From Winogradskyella wandonensis (GTDB taxonomy: Bacteria; Bacteroidota; Bacteroidia; Flavobacteriales; Flavobacteriaceae), in contig NZ_SMGI01000001.1 in the NCBI RefSeq assembly GCF_004346845.1, forward strand, positions 777,116-841,115: a stretch of 64,000 bases of DNA. The letters run 5' to 3'. How positions within the stretch are numbered: position 1 is the stretch's first letter; each line of letters starts with the position of its first letter. Position numbers and translations under genes: made by a program. The notes beneath the pieces are model-generated. The model was not told the origin of the DNA, ran no database searches, and saw nothing but the letters and a program-made list of their open reading frames with translations. Below, one piece after another: positions 35,052 to 44,322 of the stretch.

Positions 35052-35085
35052 AACATCTACATACAATTGATTAGTGCGGTTTTCC

Positions 35086-35169
35086 TTTCTTGAAATTATT
35101 TGAAAAAAAACTAACTTCTCTTACATGTGTTGAACTTGTCAGTCTTGTCGACTAGACAGATTTCAGTAT
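35086..35169 (+). repeat. Repeat copy B
   Basis: It has both halves: a TTTCTTGAAATTATTTG then CTAACTT segment, and TGAACTTGTCAGTC followed by the near-palindrome GTCTTGTCGACTAGAC (35142-35157) and AGATTTCAGTAT. The right half is nearly identical to copy C. Confidence 0.7.
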
Positions 35170-35230
35170 CAGAAGATATACCAACTAAGATTGAGCTTAT
35201 CTTAACATTGTGTGTAATAAATAAAGAAAT

Positions 35231-35770
35231 ATGAAAAAAATTTACTTACTAATTCTACTTGCGGTAGTTGGTTGCTCAAAAAACCACAATGATGACCAAG
35301 AAATCATGACTGCAGATATAATAGAATTATTTGAAACTGACCAAAATGACAGGAAATCTGATTTAAGATGGACTAGACTTTCTAAAAGAGATGAACTAAG
35401 GAGAAACCGAGCAAACCAATTAATAGATTCGGGCATGGTAGTCTCTGCGAAAGAACATCAAATGATAGCATATATTTTTCAGCATGGTAATGATTCTAGT
35501 GATTATGCCAAAGCTATAAGTCTTATGAAAAAAGCAATTGAATTAGACTCAACAATTGATAAAAGATTGTATGCTGCTGCCACAGATAGATACCTCTTAA
35601 GTCTTGACAAACCACAAATTTATGGGACTCAATATACCAAAACCAAATTCAAACCTTGGGTTATGAAAAATTACGACACAACAAAAGTCTCTGATAAGGA
35701 AAGGTTAAAATATGGAGTTGACACATTGGCACAACAAAAAGAAAAGCTTGAAAAGCTAAATAATGAATAA
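35231..35770 (+). CDS. Lipoprotein resembling DUF6624 proteins
   Basis: A 179-residue product with the lipobox AVVGC (Cys about residue 15). The mature part has EMTADIIELF-type helical segments, a TDQNDRKSD stretch, a HGNDSSDYAKAISLMKKAIE helix, and a C-terminal KPQIYGTQYTKTKFKPW element. The last of these recalls DUF6624 proteins, which are widespread and uncharacterised in Bacteroidota. It is flanked by repeat copies B and C. The family link is from memory and tentative. Confidence 0.55.
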   Translation: MKKIYLLILLAVVGCSKNHNDDQEIMTADIIELFETDQNDRKSDLRWTRLSKRDELRRNRANQLIDSGMVVSAKEHQMIAYIFQHGNDSSDYAKAISLMKKAIELDSTIDKRLYAAATDRYLLSLDKPQIYGTQYTKTKFKPWVMKNYDTTKVSDKERLKYGVDTLAQQKEKLEKLNNE

Positions 35771-35781
35771 AGAGAACTACT

Positions 35782-35802
35782 GGAAATTCCCCAGGAATTT
35801 CC
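35782..35802 (+). terminator. Perfect 9-bp hairpin after the lipoprotein gene
   Basis: GGAAATTCC (35782-35790) and GGAATTTCC (35794-35802) form a perfect stem with a 3-base loop 11 bases after the stop. No clean T run follows, so a transcript-end or processing role is possible rather than certain. Confidence 0.4.
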
Positions 35803-35804
35803 TA

Positions 35805-35888
35805 CTCTTGAAGTTTTGTAAATAAAGAGCTAACTTCGTATACCTGCGCTGAACCTGTCAGTCTTGTCGACTAGACAGATTTCAGTAT
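35805..35888 (+). repeat. Repeat copy C
   Basis: CTCTTGAAGTTTTGTAAATA with a GCTAACTTCG segment is followed by TGAACCTGTCAGTC, the GTCTTGTCGACTAGAC near-palindrome and AGATTTCAGTAT. The last 39 bases match copy B with a single difference. Confidence 0.7.
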
Positions 35889-35967
35889 TATATGATAAAG
35901 TTATGTTGTTGAACTAGCCGAAGTATTGTTAGCGAACCATACCTTAACGATGAGCGTAACCCCAAAA

Positions 35968-36348
35968 TCACTTCACCGCAATCATACTAATCTCTACATT
36001 TACAAACTTTGGGAGGTTTGCGACTTCTACGGTTTCTCGAGCAGGAGCAGTGGCTTCGTCAAAATAACTACCATACACTTCATTAATTTGTGAGAAATTA
36101 TTCATATCGCTAATAAATATAGAGGTTTTAATAACGTTTTCAAAAGTCATATCCGCTGCTTTTAAAACGGCTTTCATGTTTTCCATCACTTGTTTGGTTT
36201 CGGTTTTAATATCGTCTAAAACCAATTCCATAGTTTCAGGATGTAAGGCAATTTGTCCAGATGTATAGAGTGTATTTCCAGATAAAACAGCTTGGTTGTA
36301 AGGTCCTATTGGTGCTGGAGCATGAGTGGTATTGATGATTTTTTTCAT
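35968..36348 (-). CDS. ridA: RidA family reactive-intermediate deaminase
   Basis: A 126-residue trimeric RidA/YjgF protein. Landmarks are APAPIGPYNQAV near residue 10, LYTSGQIALHPE, and APARETVEV with Arg104, which corresponds to the substrate-binding Arg105 of family enzymes. It should hydrolyse reactive enamines and imines formed by PLP enzymes such as threonine dehydratase. It lies next to lptD on the same strand with a repeat-bearing spacer between them. Confidence 0.93.
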   Translation of the reverse strand: MKKIINTTHAPAPIGPYNQAVLSGNTLYTSGQIALHPETMELVLDDIKTETKQVMENMKAVLKAADMTFENVIKTSIFISDMNNFSQINEVYGSYFDEATAPARETVEVANLPKFVNVEISMIAVK

Positions 36349-36380
36349 TTATACTGAACTTATTTAATTATTTGTCCGTT

Positions 36381-36413
36381 GAGAGGTCTCGACTGCGCTC
36401 GACCTGACAAGCT
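36381..36413. repeat. Degenerate GACTGCGCTCGA repeat copy
   Basis: GTCTCGACTGCGCTCGACCT followed by GACAAGCT combines the two element types seen in the 3098-3398 spacer. It lies in the ridA-lptD spacer. Confidence 0.45.
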
Positions 36414-36515
36414 AAGTTTATTCAAAATTAAGAATTAAATATTAGTTAGTTTATCTTAGCTTACACTTGGTGTGACGAGCTAATATTGACAGACAAATAG
36501 TCTTCAAAACAAGTT

Positions 36516-39305
36516 TTATAAACGTTGGTCTGGTTGACGACGCTGCTCGTACTTAAGGTCTTGTAAGAAGTTAGATTTAATACCAATAAAGAAATTCCAA
36601 GAGGATAAGTTACTAAACGGCACCCAAGAGAAATTCATTCGCCAACTTAATAAATCGCGCTCAAAACGTAATTGTGTAAACGAAAATCCTTTGTTTAAAA
36701 AGTCATAACCAGATGATGCGCCAACTGTCCATTTTGGAGATATTTCTATGTCTCCAGAGAACATTAAAGAGTGCGATGCTATTCTGTCTTCGCGCCTTGT
36801 ATTATTATAATTAACCGCGTAAGCCAATCGTAAATTCCAAGGAATTTTGTAGTTGTAATTACTTAGGTTGGCTTCTTTTTCTTTTTGGCGTTCTCTGTCT
36901 TCGTCGGTGTAGATTCGGGTAGAAAAATCTTCTGTACGACCAAATAAATCGTCTGTACGACCATTGGCTCTGATCGCCTCGTCTTGGCGCCTTTGGTCAT
37001 TTTCTGGTTCACCTTTTTTGCTAAATGTTTCGTTACTTAAAGCATAACTCATATTTACATTTGCGGAGGTTAATCTAAAGAGGCTTCCACCGTTATCAAT
37101 ATTAAAGGTGTTAATTTTATTATTGTTATTGTCTAAAGCATATGGGTCTAATGTAGCTCCGAAGTTAACGCTCATTTTATCTTTAAATAATTTTAAACCA
37201 CCGTTTAAACGTACAGGAGCTAAGGCCAGAGAGTCTGCAGCTAAATCGTAACGTGTGCTAACGCTTAAGTTATTAATTAAGGTGATTTTTTTAGGTTCTG
37301 CATCTGTAGAATCTTTAGAGCGTACTTTGGCTTCAAAATTATTTCCAATATCAATACCAATAGAGCTTGAATAGCGATTTCCTGGTGCACCAAAAATAGA
37401 ACGCTCAAAACGAGTATATTCTACGGTGTCTGTTGTATTTCCGTTAGCATCAATTACGTCATAGGTTTCATAAAACTGGTCAAAAGCAGGCTGAATGGTA
37501 TAACTTATAGATGGCCGCATGACATGACGAATGGCTTGAATCTTTGGATTGTTTTTGTCGTTTTTAAAATTAAACATACCGTATAATGTTGTACCTATAT
37601 TAGCACTAAAATTATAGGTTCTAAAACTATCAAAACCATTTATGTCTGTAGTTACAACGGATTGCGTATTTTCATCAAAACGTCTATTAATGGTATTAAG
37701 CGTCCAATTTTCTTGAAAATTTGTACTAGCACTTACACTAAAATAATCGAAGACTTTAAAATTTGTAGAAATCGGAATGGAATGTTGCATGCCTGCTAAA
37801 GCATCATCAAACATCTCGGATTTTCCAAATAAACTATCCGTGGTTGTAATTCTATATTCTGCCCTCGAGTTGTATTGAAAGTTGATATTCTGAAAAATAC
37901 CTTTCTTAGCGCCAGACTTTGGCGCGAAAGGAAAAATACGGCCAACTGAAGCTTGTAGTGTTGGCAAGGTTAAGTTAATTGTTTCGGTTTGGGTATTTTG
38001 CGAGTGGGTCGCTGTTAAATTTAAGTTTACCTGAGGTTCTCCTGGAAACGTTTTAGAATATGAAACGGAAGATGCCAAGGTGTTATTCTGAGAGTTAACG
38101 ATGTTATTTTGGTTGATGGACTGTCTAAAAAACTGACTACTACCTAAATTTACAGAAGCAGAAAATCTCGAATTTGGATTGGCTTTGGCATCTTGTGTAT
38201 GAGACCATCTTATATTGTAAATGGTGTTTTGCGTAAAATCTGGAAAGGCGCGTTCGCTGGTTAATAGATTTTCGTAGCGTATCGCCACATTACCACTATA
38301 TCTGTAGCGCTTTGCATAATTGCTTTCAACTCTAACACCATAACTTCCGTTGGTGTAATAATCACCTAAAACAGCCAAATCTAAATAGTCGCTAATGGCA
38401 AAATAATACCCACCATTTTGGATAAAATAACCACGGTCGCTTCCTGTATCTTCTCCAAATGTTGGAAAAATGATTCCTGATTTTTGGTCTTTATTAAGCG
38501 GAAAATATGCAAAAGGAAGGGCAATAGGTGTTGGTACACCATAGATTTCCATATATGTTGGGCCTACAACAATTTTTTTTCCTGGAACAAGTTTTATTTT
38601 ATCTGATATAAACTGGTATTCTGGGTCATCTAAATTTTCTGCCGTAGTAAACCTAGCATCTTTCATAAATAAGGTCGAGTCATTTTCACGCTTTGTTACT
38701 GGCGCAAAAATATTCATACCAGAATCTTCAGTCCTAGAATTGTAAATAATTGCCTTTTTGTTATCCTTATTAAATATTATAGAATCTGGTTCTACCTTAT
38801 TTTGTGCTTGGGTAAATACGGGTCGTTGCGAATAACCAGTAGAATCTTTAACACGACCAGCATAAATTAATCCAGTATTATTATCAATTACAATGACACC
38901 AGCTGTTATCTCCATATCTTGGTATTTAACAACAGCATTATCGTATAAATAGATTTTTTTCTCTTTGTTATTTAGGGACACATAGCCATCGGCACTGTAA
39001 GTCACTACATCTTCGAGAAACTCCTTCGGCTTTTTTATAGAATCGTTTTTTACAGAATCGACTTCTTTAATATTTAAAGGCGGTTTAATTATTGAATCAA
39101 TAGAAGCTTTTGTTGTATCCTTAATTATTGGTTTTGGTGTTTCTTTTGGACGAATAGGCTCTTGTTTAGGCGGAATATCCTGTGAATAGCCAAAAGTGTT
39201 AATAAACACTGTAAAACTAAGGGCAAAAAGTAATTTTAGGCTATTTGTACGCAAACCTTTAAATAGTATTTTTGTAAAATTATGGCTCGGTTTTTGAAAC
39301 CTCAA
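36516..39305 (-). CDS. lptD: LPS-assembly outer-membrane protein LptD
   Basis: A 929-residue protein with a signal peptide ending FINTFGYSQ near residue 41 and a Pro-rich linker. An OstA/LptA-like beta-jellyroll follows (YSADGYVSLNNKEKKIYLYD near 93-112, NTGLIYAGRVKD), then a long 26-strand-type barrel. It inserts lipopolysaccharide into the outer leaflet. Only a TTG (39305) is available as the first start, yet a TAATTTTG box overlaps that codon. If this box is the promoter, the TTG at 39254 (giving MRTNSLKLLFALSF) would be the start. The gene is divergent from the amidase. Confidence 0.88.
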   Translation of the reverse strand: MRFQKPSHNFTKILFKGLRTNSLKLLFALSFTVFINTFGYSQDIPPKQEPIRPKETPKPIIKDTTKASIDSIIKPPLNIKEVDSVKNDSIKKPKEFLEDVVTYSADGYVSLNNKEKKIYLYDNAVVKYQDMEITAGVIVIDNNTGLIYAGRVKDSTGYSQRPVFTQAQNKVEPDSIIFNKDNKKAIIYNSRTEDSGMNIFAPVTKRENDSTLFMKDARFTTAENLDDPEYQFISDKIKLVPGKKIVVGPTYMEIYGVPTPIALPFAYFPLNKDQKSGIIFPTFGEDTGSDRGYFIQNGGYYFAISDYLDLAVLGDYYTNGSYGVRVESNYAKRYRYSGNVAIRYENLLTSERAFPDFTQNTIYNIRWSHTQDAKANPNSRFSASVNLGSSQFFRQSINQNNIVNSQNNTLASSVSYSKTFPGEPQVNLNLTATHSQNTQTETINLTLPTLQASVGRIFPFAPKSGAKKGIFQNINFQYNSRAEYRITTTDSLFGKSEMFDDALAGMQHSIPISTNFKVFDYFSVSASTNFQENWTLNTINRRFDENTQSVVTTDINGFDSFRTYNFSANIGTTLYGMFNFKNDKNNPKIQAIRHVMRPSISYTIQPAFDQFYETYDVIDANGNTTDTVEYTRFERSIFGAPGNRYSSSIGIDIGNNFEAKVRSKDSTDAEPKKITLINNLSVSTRYDLAADSLALAPVRLNGGLKLFKDKMSVNFGATLDPYALDNNNNKINTFNIDNGGSLFRLTSANVNMSYALSNETFSKKGEPENDQRRQDEAIRANGRTDDLFGRTEDFSTRIYTDEDRERQKEKEANLSNYNYKIPWNLRLAYAVNYNNTRREDRIASHSLMFSGDIEISPKWTVGASSGYDFLNKGFSFTQLRFERDLLSWRMNFSWVPFSNLSSWNFFIGIKSNFLQDLKYEQRRQPDQRL

Positions 39306-39310
39306 AATTA
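39303..39310 (-). promoter_or_regulatory. lptD: -7-like box overlapping the lptD TTG
   Basis: The minus strand reads TAATTTTG (TAnnTTTG) and its last three bases are the TTG used as the upstream start. Either the box or that start is wrong. Confidence 0.35.
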
Positions 39311-39418
39311 CATTAATTTTTTTGTGATTGATTTAATATTGCAATTAAAGTTTTTAATAACATAGCGCCAAATAAATTAGAGTAATAAACACCATAACAT
39401 TGCCGTTGTAAAACTGAA

Positions 39419-40525
39419 ATGAAAACGAACACACCTAACATATTAGTATTACTTCTTGTAGTATTTATAACATCTTTAACGTTTGCCCAGCCACGAGAAA
39501 ATCAATTTGTTGTGGTATTAGATGCCGGTCATGGCGGTAAAGACCATGGTAATTTGGGTAACGGACATAAGGAAAAAGAAATTGCATTAAAGGTTGTCTT
39601 AGAATTAGGAAAGGAATTAGAAAAACTAGATGGTGTAAAAGTAATTTATACAAGAAAAAAAGATGTTTTTATTCCTCTATACAAAAGAGCCGATATTGCC
39701 AATAAGGCAGATGCAGACTTGTTTGTGTCTATCCATTGCAATTCTGTGGCAAATCCAAAACCATACGGTACAGAAACCTGGGTTTTAGGTGAAAAAAATA
39801 CAGAACGTAATTTCGAGTTTGCAAAACGTGAAAATGAGGTAATTTTTCTAGAAGAGGATTACGAAAAGAATTATGCAGGTTTTGATCCAAGCTCTCCTGA
39901 GTCTACAATTGCTATAGGAATAGAGCAAGAGGTTTATGTAGAGCAAAGTATACTTTTAGCCCAAAAAATTGAAGATGCGTTTAAAAATAAAGTAAAACGA
40001 AAGAGTAGAGGTCTTAAGCAAAAAAGCTTGTTAGTTATACGTAATACGTACATGCCAAGTGTTTTAGTAGAATTAGGGTTTTTAACCAATAAAAAAGAAG
40101 GCGCATTTTTGAATACCAAAACAGGACAATCTAAAATGGCAAAAGCCATTAAAGATGCCGTTATCGATTATAAAAAAGAATTAGAAGCTAATATTGGTGA
40201 AAATCTTTCAGTTGATTTAGATAATTCATCTTCAGAAACAAACAACGCATCATCACAGATAATTAAAGACGTTACATTTAAAGTGCAAATTGCCGCAAGC
40301 TCACGTAAACTAGAACCAAAGTCTTATAATTTTAATGGCTTAACAGACATAAGCCGGGAAAGTAACGGTAACATGTATAAGTATTATTTCGGGTCAACTT
40401 CAGATTACACAGAAGCCCAAATACTTCAAGAGAAAGCTAAATCTAAGGGATACGGTTCTTGCTTTATTGTGGCTTATAAAAACGGAAAGAAAATCTCAGT
40501 AACGGAGGCGCTTAAAAGGAGATAA
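39419..40525 (+). CDS. N-acetylmuramoyl-L-alanine amidase with SPOR-like domain
   Basis: A 368-residue exported protein (signal peptide ending LTFAQ). It has an Amidase_3 domain: the zinc His38 in LDAGHGGKDHG, EKEIAL, FVSIHCNS near residue 104 and the catalytic Glu in VLVELGFLTN near 221. A C-terminal SPOR-like region follows (FKVQIAASSRKL near 291 to the end), which would target it to denuded septal glycan. It cleaves stem peptides from peptidoglycan at division. It is divergent from lptD and followed after 59 bases by the MlaD-type gene, forming an envelope block. Confidence 0.92.
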   Translation: MKTNTPNILVLLLVVFITSLTFAQPRENQFVVVLDAGHGGKDHGNLGNGHKEKEIALKVVLELGKELEKLDGVKVIYTRKKDVFIPLYKRADIANKADADLFVSIHCNSVANPKPYGTETWVLGEKNTERNFEFAKRENEVIFLEEDYEKNYAGFDPSSPESTIAIGIEQEVYVEQSILLAQKIEDAFKNKVKRKSRGLKQKSLLVIRNTYMPSVLVELGFLTNKKEGAFLNTKTGQSKMAKAIKDAVIDYKKELEANIGENLSVDLDNSSSETNNASSQIIKDVTFKVQIAASSRKLEPKSYNFNGLTDISRESNGNMYKYYFGSTSDYTEAQILQEKAKSKGYGSCFIVAYKNGKKISVTEALKRR

Positions 40526-40554
40526 ATTAAAAGGCTTCTTAATTTTTTTATTCC

Positions 40555-40562
40555 TAATTTTG
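40555..40562 (+). promoter_or_regulatory. -7 box for the MlaD-type gene
   Basis: TAATTTTG (TAnnTTTG) lies 23 bases before the TTG start at 40585. It allows expression separate from the amidase. Confidence 0.55.
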
Positions 40563-40584
40563 CTAATAACCAAACAAAAGACCA

Positions 40585-41532
40585 TTGAAGATTTCTAGAG
40601 AAATTAAAACAGCAGTACTTGTTATATCAGGCGTACTACTTTTTATATACTTATTTAACTACCTAAAAGGACAAGATTTATTCTCTGACGAAGTTCAATT
40701 TTATACGGAATTCGAATACAATGCCTTAACCATGTCTTCTCCTGTAACTATAAAAGGAAATGTGGTAGGCAAAGTAGAGGATATTAAATACGATTTTAAA
40801 TCTGGAATGACACGTGTCGAGTTTTCGGTAGACCCAAGGTTATCGTTTTCTAAATCATCAAAAATTAGACTTTACGAAACAGGAATCATGGGTGGCAATG
40901 CCTTGGCTGTAATCGACTCCTATGAAGGCGAAAAAGCAAAAAAGGGAGATTTTATAAAATCCGAAATTCAACCTGGCCTAATAAGCTCTTTAAAAGATAA
41001 TTTTTCAGGATTAAGCACTAATCTAGATAAAACTTTACGCTCTGCGGATACGCTGATGGTAAGTCTTAACGATTTTGTTTCAGATGAAACAGATGCTGGT
41101 TTAAAAGCTACTATAGCAGAGTTAAATGCAACATTAAAGGCGTTTAAAAATTTGTCTTTTTCTATTCAAAACGTTGTGAAGGCGAATGACGAAAAAATTT
41201 CCGAAACTTTGGAGAGTTTTAAAACGGCTAGTGCTAATCTTTCAATATTATCAGAGGATTTAAAGAAAGCAGAATTGTCAAAGACTATTGGCGATTTCGA
41301 TAAAACCTTGTTAAGTATTAATGGGTTATTAGATAGTTTTGAAAAAGGTGAAGGCTCTTTAGGAAAACTTCTTAAAGACGATAAGCTATATAATAATTTA
41401 GAAGCAGCGAGCAAAGAAATGGAATTACTCCTTTTAGACATAAAATTACATCCTGCACGATATAGACGTATTTTATCTAAAAAAGAAATTCCTTACGAAG
41501 CCCCAACAGAAGACCAATTACAAAAGAACTAA
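40585..41532 (+). CDS. MlaD/MCE family lipid-transport protein, TTG start
   Basis: A 315-residue protein with one N-terminal membrane helix (AVLVISGVLLFIYLF) and an MCE domain at about residues 38-115 (PVTIKGNVVGKVEDIKY, ETGIMGGNALAVID). A long helical C-terminal region follows that would form the channel needle. MCE proteins carry phospholipids between the membranes. The usual MlaE permease and MlaF ATPase genes are not adjacent. The start is TTG, fixed by the conserved MKISREIKTAVL. The Fe-S protein gene follows after six bases. Confidence 0.9.
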   Translation: MKISREIKTAVLVISGVLLFIYLFNYLKGQDLFSDEVQFYTEFEYNALTMSSPVTIKGNVVGKVEDIKYDFKSGMTRVEFSVDPRLSFSKSSKIRLYETGIMGGNALAVIDSYEGEKAKKGDFIKSEIQPGLISSLKDNFSGLSTNLDKTLRSADTLMVSLNDFVSDETDAGLKATIAELNATLKAFKNLSFSIQNVVKANDEKISETLESFKTASANLSILSEDLKKAELSKTIGDFDKTLLSINGLLDSFEKGEGSLGKLLKDDKLYNNLEAASKEMELLLLDIKLHPARYRRILSKKEIPYEAPTEDQLQKN

Positions 41533-41538
41533 CGTTAT

Positions 41539-42846
41539 ATGATGCAATATTTACCAAATATCGCTTTTGCAATAATCCTAGCAGCTGGTGTAGGCTATTT
41601 TGCAAGAAACATAAAAAAACTAATTCGTAATATAAAGCTTGGACGAGATGTCGATGCTAGTGACAATAAGCCAGAACGCTGGAAGAATATGGCTAGAATT
41701 GCGCTTGGACAGAGTAAAATGGTGGTTAGACCAATAGCCGGTATATTACATATTATAGTTTATGTTGGTTTTATAATTATTAATATCGAAGTCTTAGAAA
41801 TTATTATCGATGGACTCTTCGGAACACATCGTGTAGGACTAAGCGTATTGCCAGAATCAGTTTATGGATTTTTAATAGGAAGTTTTGAAATACTGGCTGT
41901 TTTGGTATTAGTCGCTGTCGTCGTCTTCTGGTTAAGACGAAATGTGATAAACCTTAAACGTTTTAAAAGTTTAAAAGGTTGGCCAAAAAATGATGGTAAC
42001 ATTATCCTGTATTTCGAAGTCGTTTTAATGTGTCTGTTTTTGACGATGAATGCAACGGATGTCTCGTTTCAAGAAATGGGAGCAGGCAACGTTGTATCGC
42101 AATTTATCGCACCTTGGTTTGGTGATAATGCTGAAACACTGCACATAATAGAGAGAACGGCTTGGTGGCTGCATATCATTGGAATTTTAATCTTCTTAAA
42201 TTATTTATATTTCTCTAAGCATTTACATATTCTCTTAGCTTTTCCAAACACTTTTTACGGTAAGTTAACACCAAAAGGACAGTTTAATAATCTTGAAGCT
42301 GTAACAAAAGAAGTTAAACTAATGATGGACCCAAATGCTGACCCTTTTGCAGCACCTGCCGAAGATGATAATGCAGAAGAGCCAGCAAAGTTTGGTGCTA
42401 GTGATGTTATGGATTTAAATCGTATTCAGTTACTTAATGCGTATACCTGTACGGAGTGCGGACGTTGTACAAGTGAGTGTCCGGCAAATCAAACAGGAAA
42501 AAAACTATCGCCACGTAAGATTATGATGGATACCCGCGACCGATTGGTGGAAGTTGGTAAAAATATCGACGCTAATGGTGGCGAGTTTAAGGATGATGGA
42601 AAACAACTTTTAGGTGATTATATCACACACGAAGAATTATGGGCGTGCACAACCTGTAATGCTTGTGTAGAAGCTTGCCCTGTTAGTATAGACCCATTAT
42701 CTATTATTATGGACATGCGTCGCTATTTGGTTATGGAAGAAAGTGCTGCGCCAATGGAATTAAATAATATGATGACCAATATCGAAAACAACGGCGCACC
42801 TTGGCCTTACAATCAACAAGACCGCTTAAATTGGGTTAACGAATAA
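41539..42846 (+). CDS. Membrane Fe-S oxidoreductase subunit (HdrC/GlpC-like)
   Basis: A 435-residue protein with about five membrane helices in the first 240 residues, with membrane His such as GILHIIVYVGF and WWLHIIGILIF that could bind heme as in NarI-type subunits. A cytoplasmic domain follows with two 4Fe-4S motifs, CTECGRCTSECP near residue 302 and CTTCNACVEACP near 372. It would pass electrons between the quinone pool and the CCG-domain protein at 43489. The secreted protein at 42850 is placed between them with three-base gaps. The electron donor is unknown. Confidence 0.87.
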   Translation: MMQYLPNIAFAIILAAGVGYFARNIKKLIRNIKLGRDVDASDNKPERWKNMARIALGQSKMVVRPIAGILHIIVYVGFIIINIEVLEIIIDGLFGTHRVGLSVLPESVYGFLIGSFEILAVLVLVAVVVFWLRRNVINLKRFKSLKGWPKNDGNIILYFEVVLMCLFLTMNATDVSFQEMGAGNVVSQFIAPWFGDNAETLHIIERTAWWLHIIGILIFLNYLYFSKHLHILLAFPNTFYGKLTPKGQFNNLEAVTKEVKLMMDPNADPFAAPAEDDNAEEPAKFGASDVMDLNRIQLLNAYTCTECGRCTSECPANQTGKKLSPRKIMMDTRDRLVEVGKNIDANGGEFKDDGKQLLGDYITHEELWACTTCNACVEACPVSIDPLSIIMDMRRYLVMEESAAPMELNNMMTNIENNGAPWPYNQQDRLNWVNE

Positions 42847-42849
42847 ATT

Positions 42850-43485
42850 ATGAAAAAGAATTTTAAGATTTTATTGCTTTTACTGGCATTTTCTTCAGTA
42901 GTAGCAAACTCATTTGCTCAGACAAATAACTCGGAGCTTAAAGAATTGTCGGACAAAATGTTTCAGTACACTAACGACCGTGATTTCGATGCTTTGTTGG
43001 ATATGACCTATCCTAAAATTTTTGAGCTTGTCCCAAAAGAGACAATGAAAACGGTTTTTGTTTCTATGTTTCAAGGAACCGAAGAGATGTCTGTAGATCT
43101 CCCGAAGCAAAATCCAGAATATGTTTTATCAGATATTTATAAGACCGAAAATGATAGCACCGATTTTGCTTTTTTGAGTTATGACATGTTTATGTCTATG
43201 ACATTTAAAAAGCAAGAGTTTGACGACGAAGGCAAAGACATGATGATTAAAATGATGAAGCTCCAAGGCATGGAAGCCTCTTTCGAAAACAATAGTAAGG
43301 TCAACGTAAAAGCACCTAACCGTCTAGTAATTTTCATTAAAAATGAGGATACCAAGGATGAATGGAAAATGCTTAACTATGACCCAAATTCACCAATTTT
43401 CGCAGATTTGTTACCAGTAGATGTTTTGGAGAAGTCTATGGACTATTATCAGAAACTTCAGTTAGAATCTAAAAAAAAGAATTAA
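42850..43485 (+). CDS. Secreted protein of unknown function inside a redox operon
   Basis: A 211-residue protein with a signal peptide (cleavage after NSFAQ, about residue 25). The mature part is rich in Met and Lys, with segments such as FDALLDMTYPKIFELVPK and DEWKMLNYDPNS. It has no Cys and no recognised motif. It lies three bases after the membrane Fe-S gene and three bases before the CCG gene, so it belongs to the same transcript even though its product is exported. Confidence 0.65.
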   Translation: MKKNFKILLLLLAFSSVVANSFAQTNNSELKELSDKMFQYTNDRDFDALLDMTYPKIFELVPKETMKTVFVSMFQGTEEMSVDLPKQNPEYVLSDIYKTENDSTDFAFLSYDMFMSMTFKKQEFDDEGKDMMIKMMKLQGMEASFENNSKVNVKAPNRLVIFIKNEDTKDEWKMLNYDPNSPIFADLLPVDVLEKSMDYYQKLQLESKKKN

Positions 43486-43488
43486 GCT

Positions 43489-44274
43489 ATGAGTGAGCAA
43501 TTAAAAGTGCCAACAATGGCAGAATATATGGCAGAAGGCAAACAACCAGAAATTTTATTTTGGGTGGGTTCTGCTGGTAGTTACGATGATAGAGCAAAAA
43601 AAATCACAAGGGCGTTTGTAAAGCTTCTAAACAATGCAGGCGTAGATTTTGCGGTTCTAGGCGCAGAAGAAAGTAATACTGGCGACGTCGCAAAACGTGC
43701 TGGGAATGAATTTCTTTTTCAGATGCAAGCCATGATGAATATTGAGGTTTTAAATGCTTACGAAATAAAACGAATTGTAACCTGCGACCCACATTCCTTT
43801 AATTGTATTAAAAATGAATATCCGAGTTTAGGTGGCGCTTACGATGTTATCCATCATACCCAATACATTAAAGAGTTAATAGACAAAGGACGATTATCTG
43901 TAAAAGGAGATACATACAAAGGCAAACGAATAACGTTTCACGACCCATGTTACTTGGGACGTGCAAATAGTGAGTTCGATGCGCCACGAAATGTCCTTTC
44001 TAAATCTAATGCCAATTTGGTGGAGATGAAAAAAAGTAAACGTTTTGCGTTATGCTGTGGTGCTGGTGGCGCACAAATGTTTAAGGAACCAGAAAAAGGA
44101 GATAAAGATGTTAATATCTTAAGGACTGAACAAGCTTTAGAAACTACGCCAGATATAATTGCAACAGGCTGTCCGTATTGTAATACAATGATGACGGATG
44201 GTATTAAAGCAAAAGAAAAAGAAGATAGCATAGTAGTTCTAGATGTGGCAGAAGTGATTGCAAATTCTTTATAG
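43489..44274 (+). CDS. CCG-domain Fe-S oxidoreductase (HdrB/LutA-like)
   Basis: A 261-residue cytoplasmic protein with the paired cysteine-rich CCG motifs of HdrB/GlpC proteins: FHDPCYLGRANSE near residue 148 and FALCCGAGGAQMF near 184, plus CDPHSFNCIKNEY earlier and ATGCPYCNTMM near 222. These bind non-cubane or 4Fe-4S clusters. It is the likely catalytic or electron-transfer partner of the membrane Fe-S protein at 41539. The substrate cannot be deduced. Confidence 0.88.
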   Translation: MSEQLKVPTMAEYMAEGKQPEILFWVGSAGSYDDRAKKITRAFVKLLNNAGVDFAVLGAEESNTGDVAKRAGNEFLFQMQAMMNIEVLNAYEIKRIVTCDPHSFNCIKNEYPSLGGAYDVIHHTQYIKELIDKGRLSVKGDTYKGKRITFHDPCYLGRANSEFDAPRNVLSKSNANLVEMKKSKRFALCCGAGGAQMFKEPEKGDKDVNILRTEQALETTPDIIATGCPYCNTMMTDGIKAKEKEDSIVVLDVAEVIANSL

Positions 44275-44322
44275 ATTTTTCTTTTGATTAGTGTTAATTA
44301 GTGAAATTCGTATCAAATAAAA

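Noticed and set aside
34380-35888. Integron attC array
   Set aside because: No integrase gene is present and the repeats do not show the expected core sites; only the gene-repeat order is similar.
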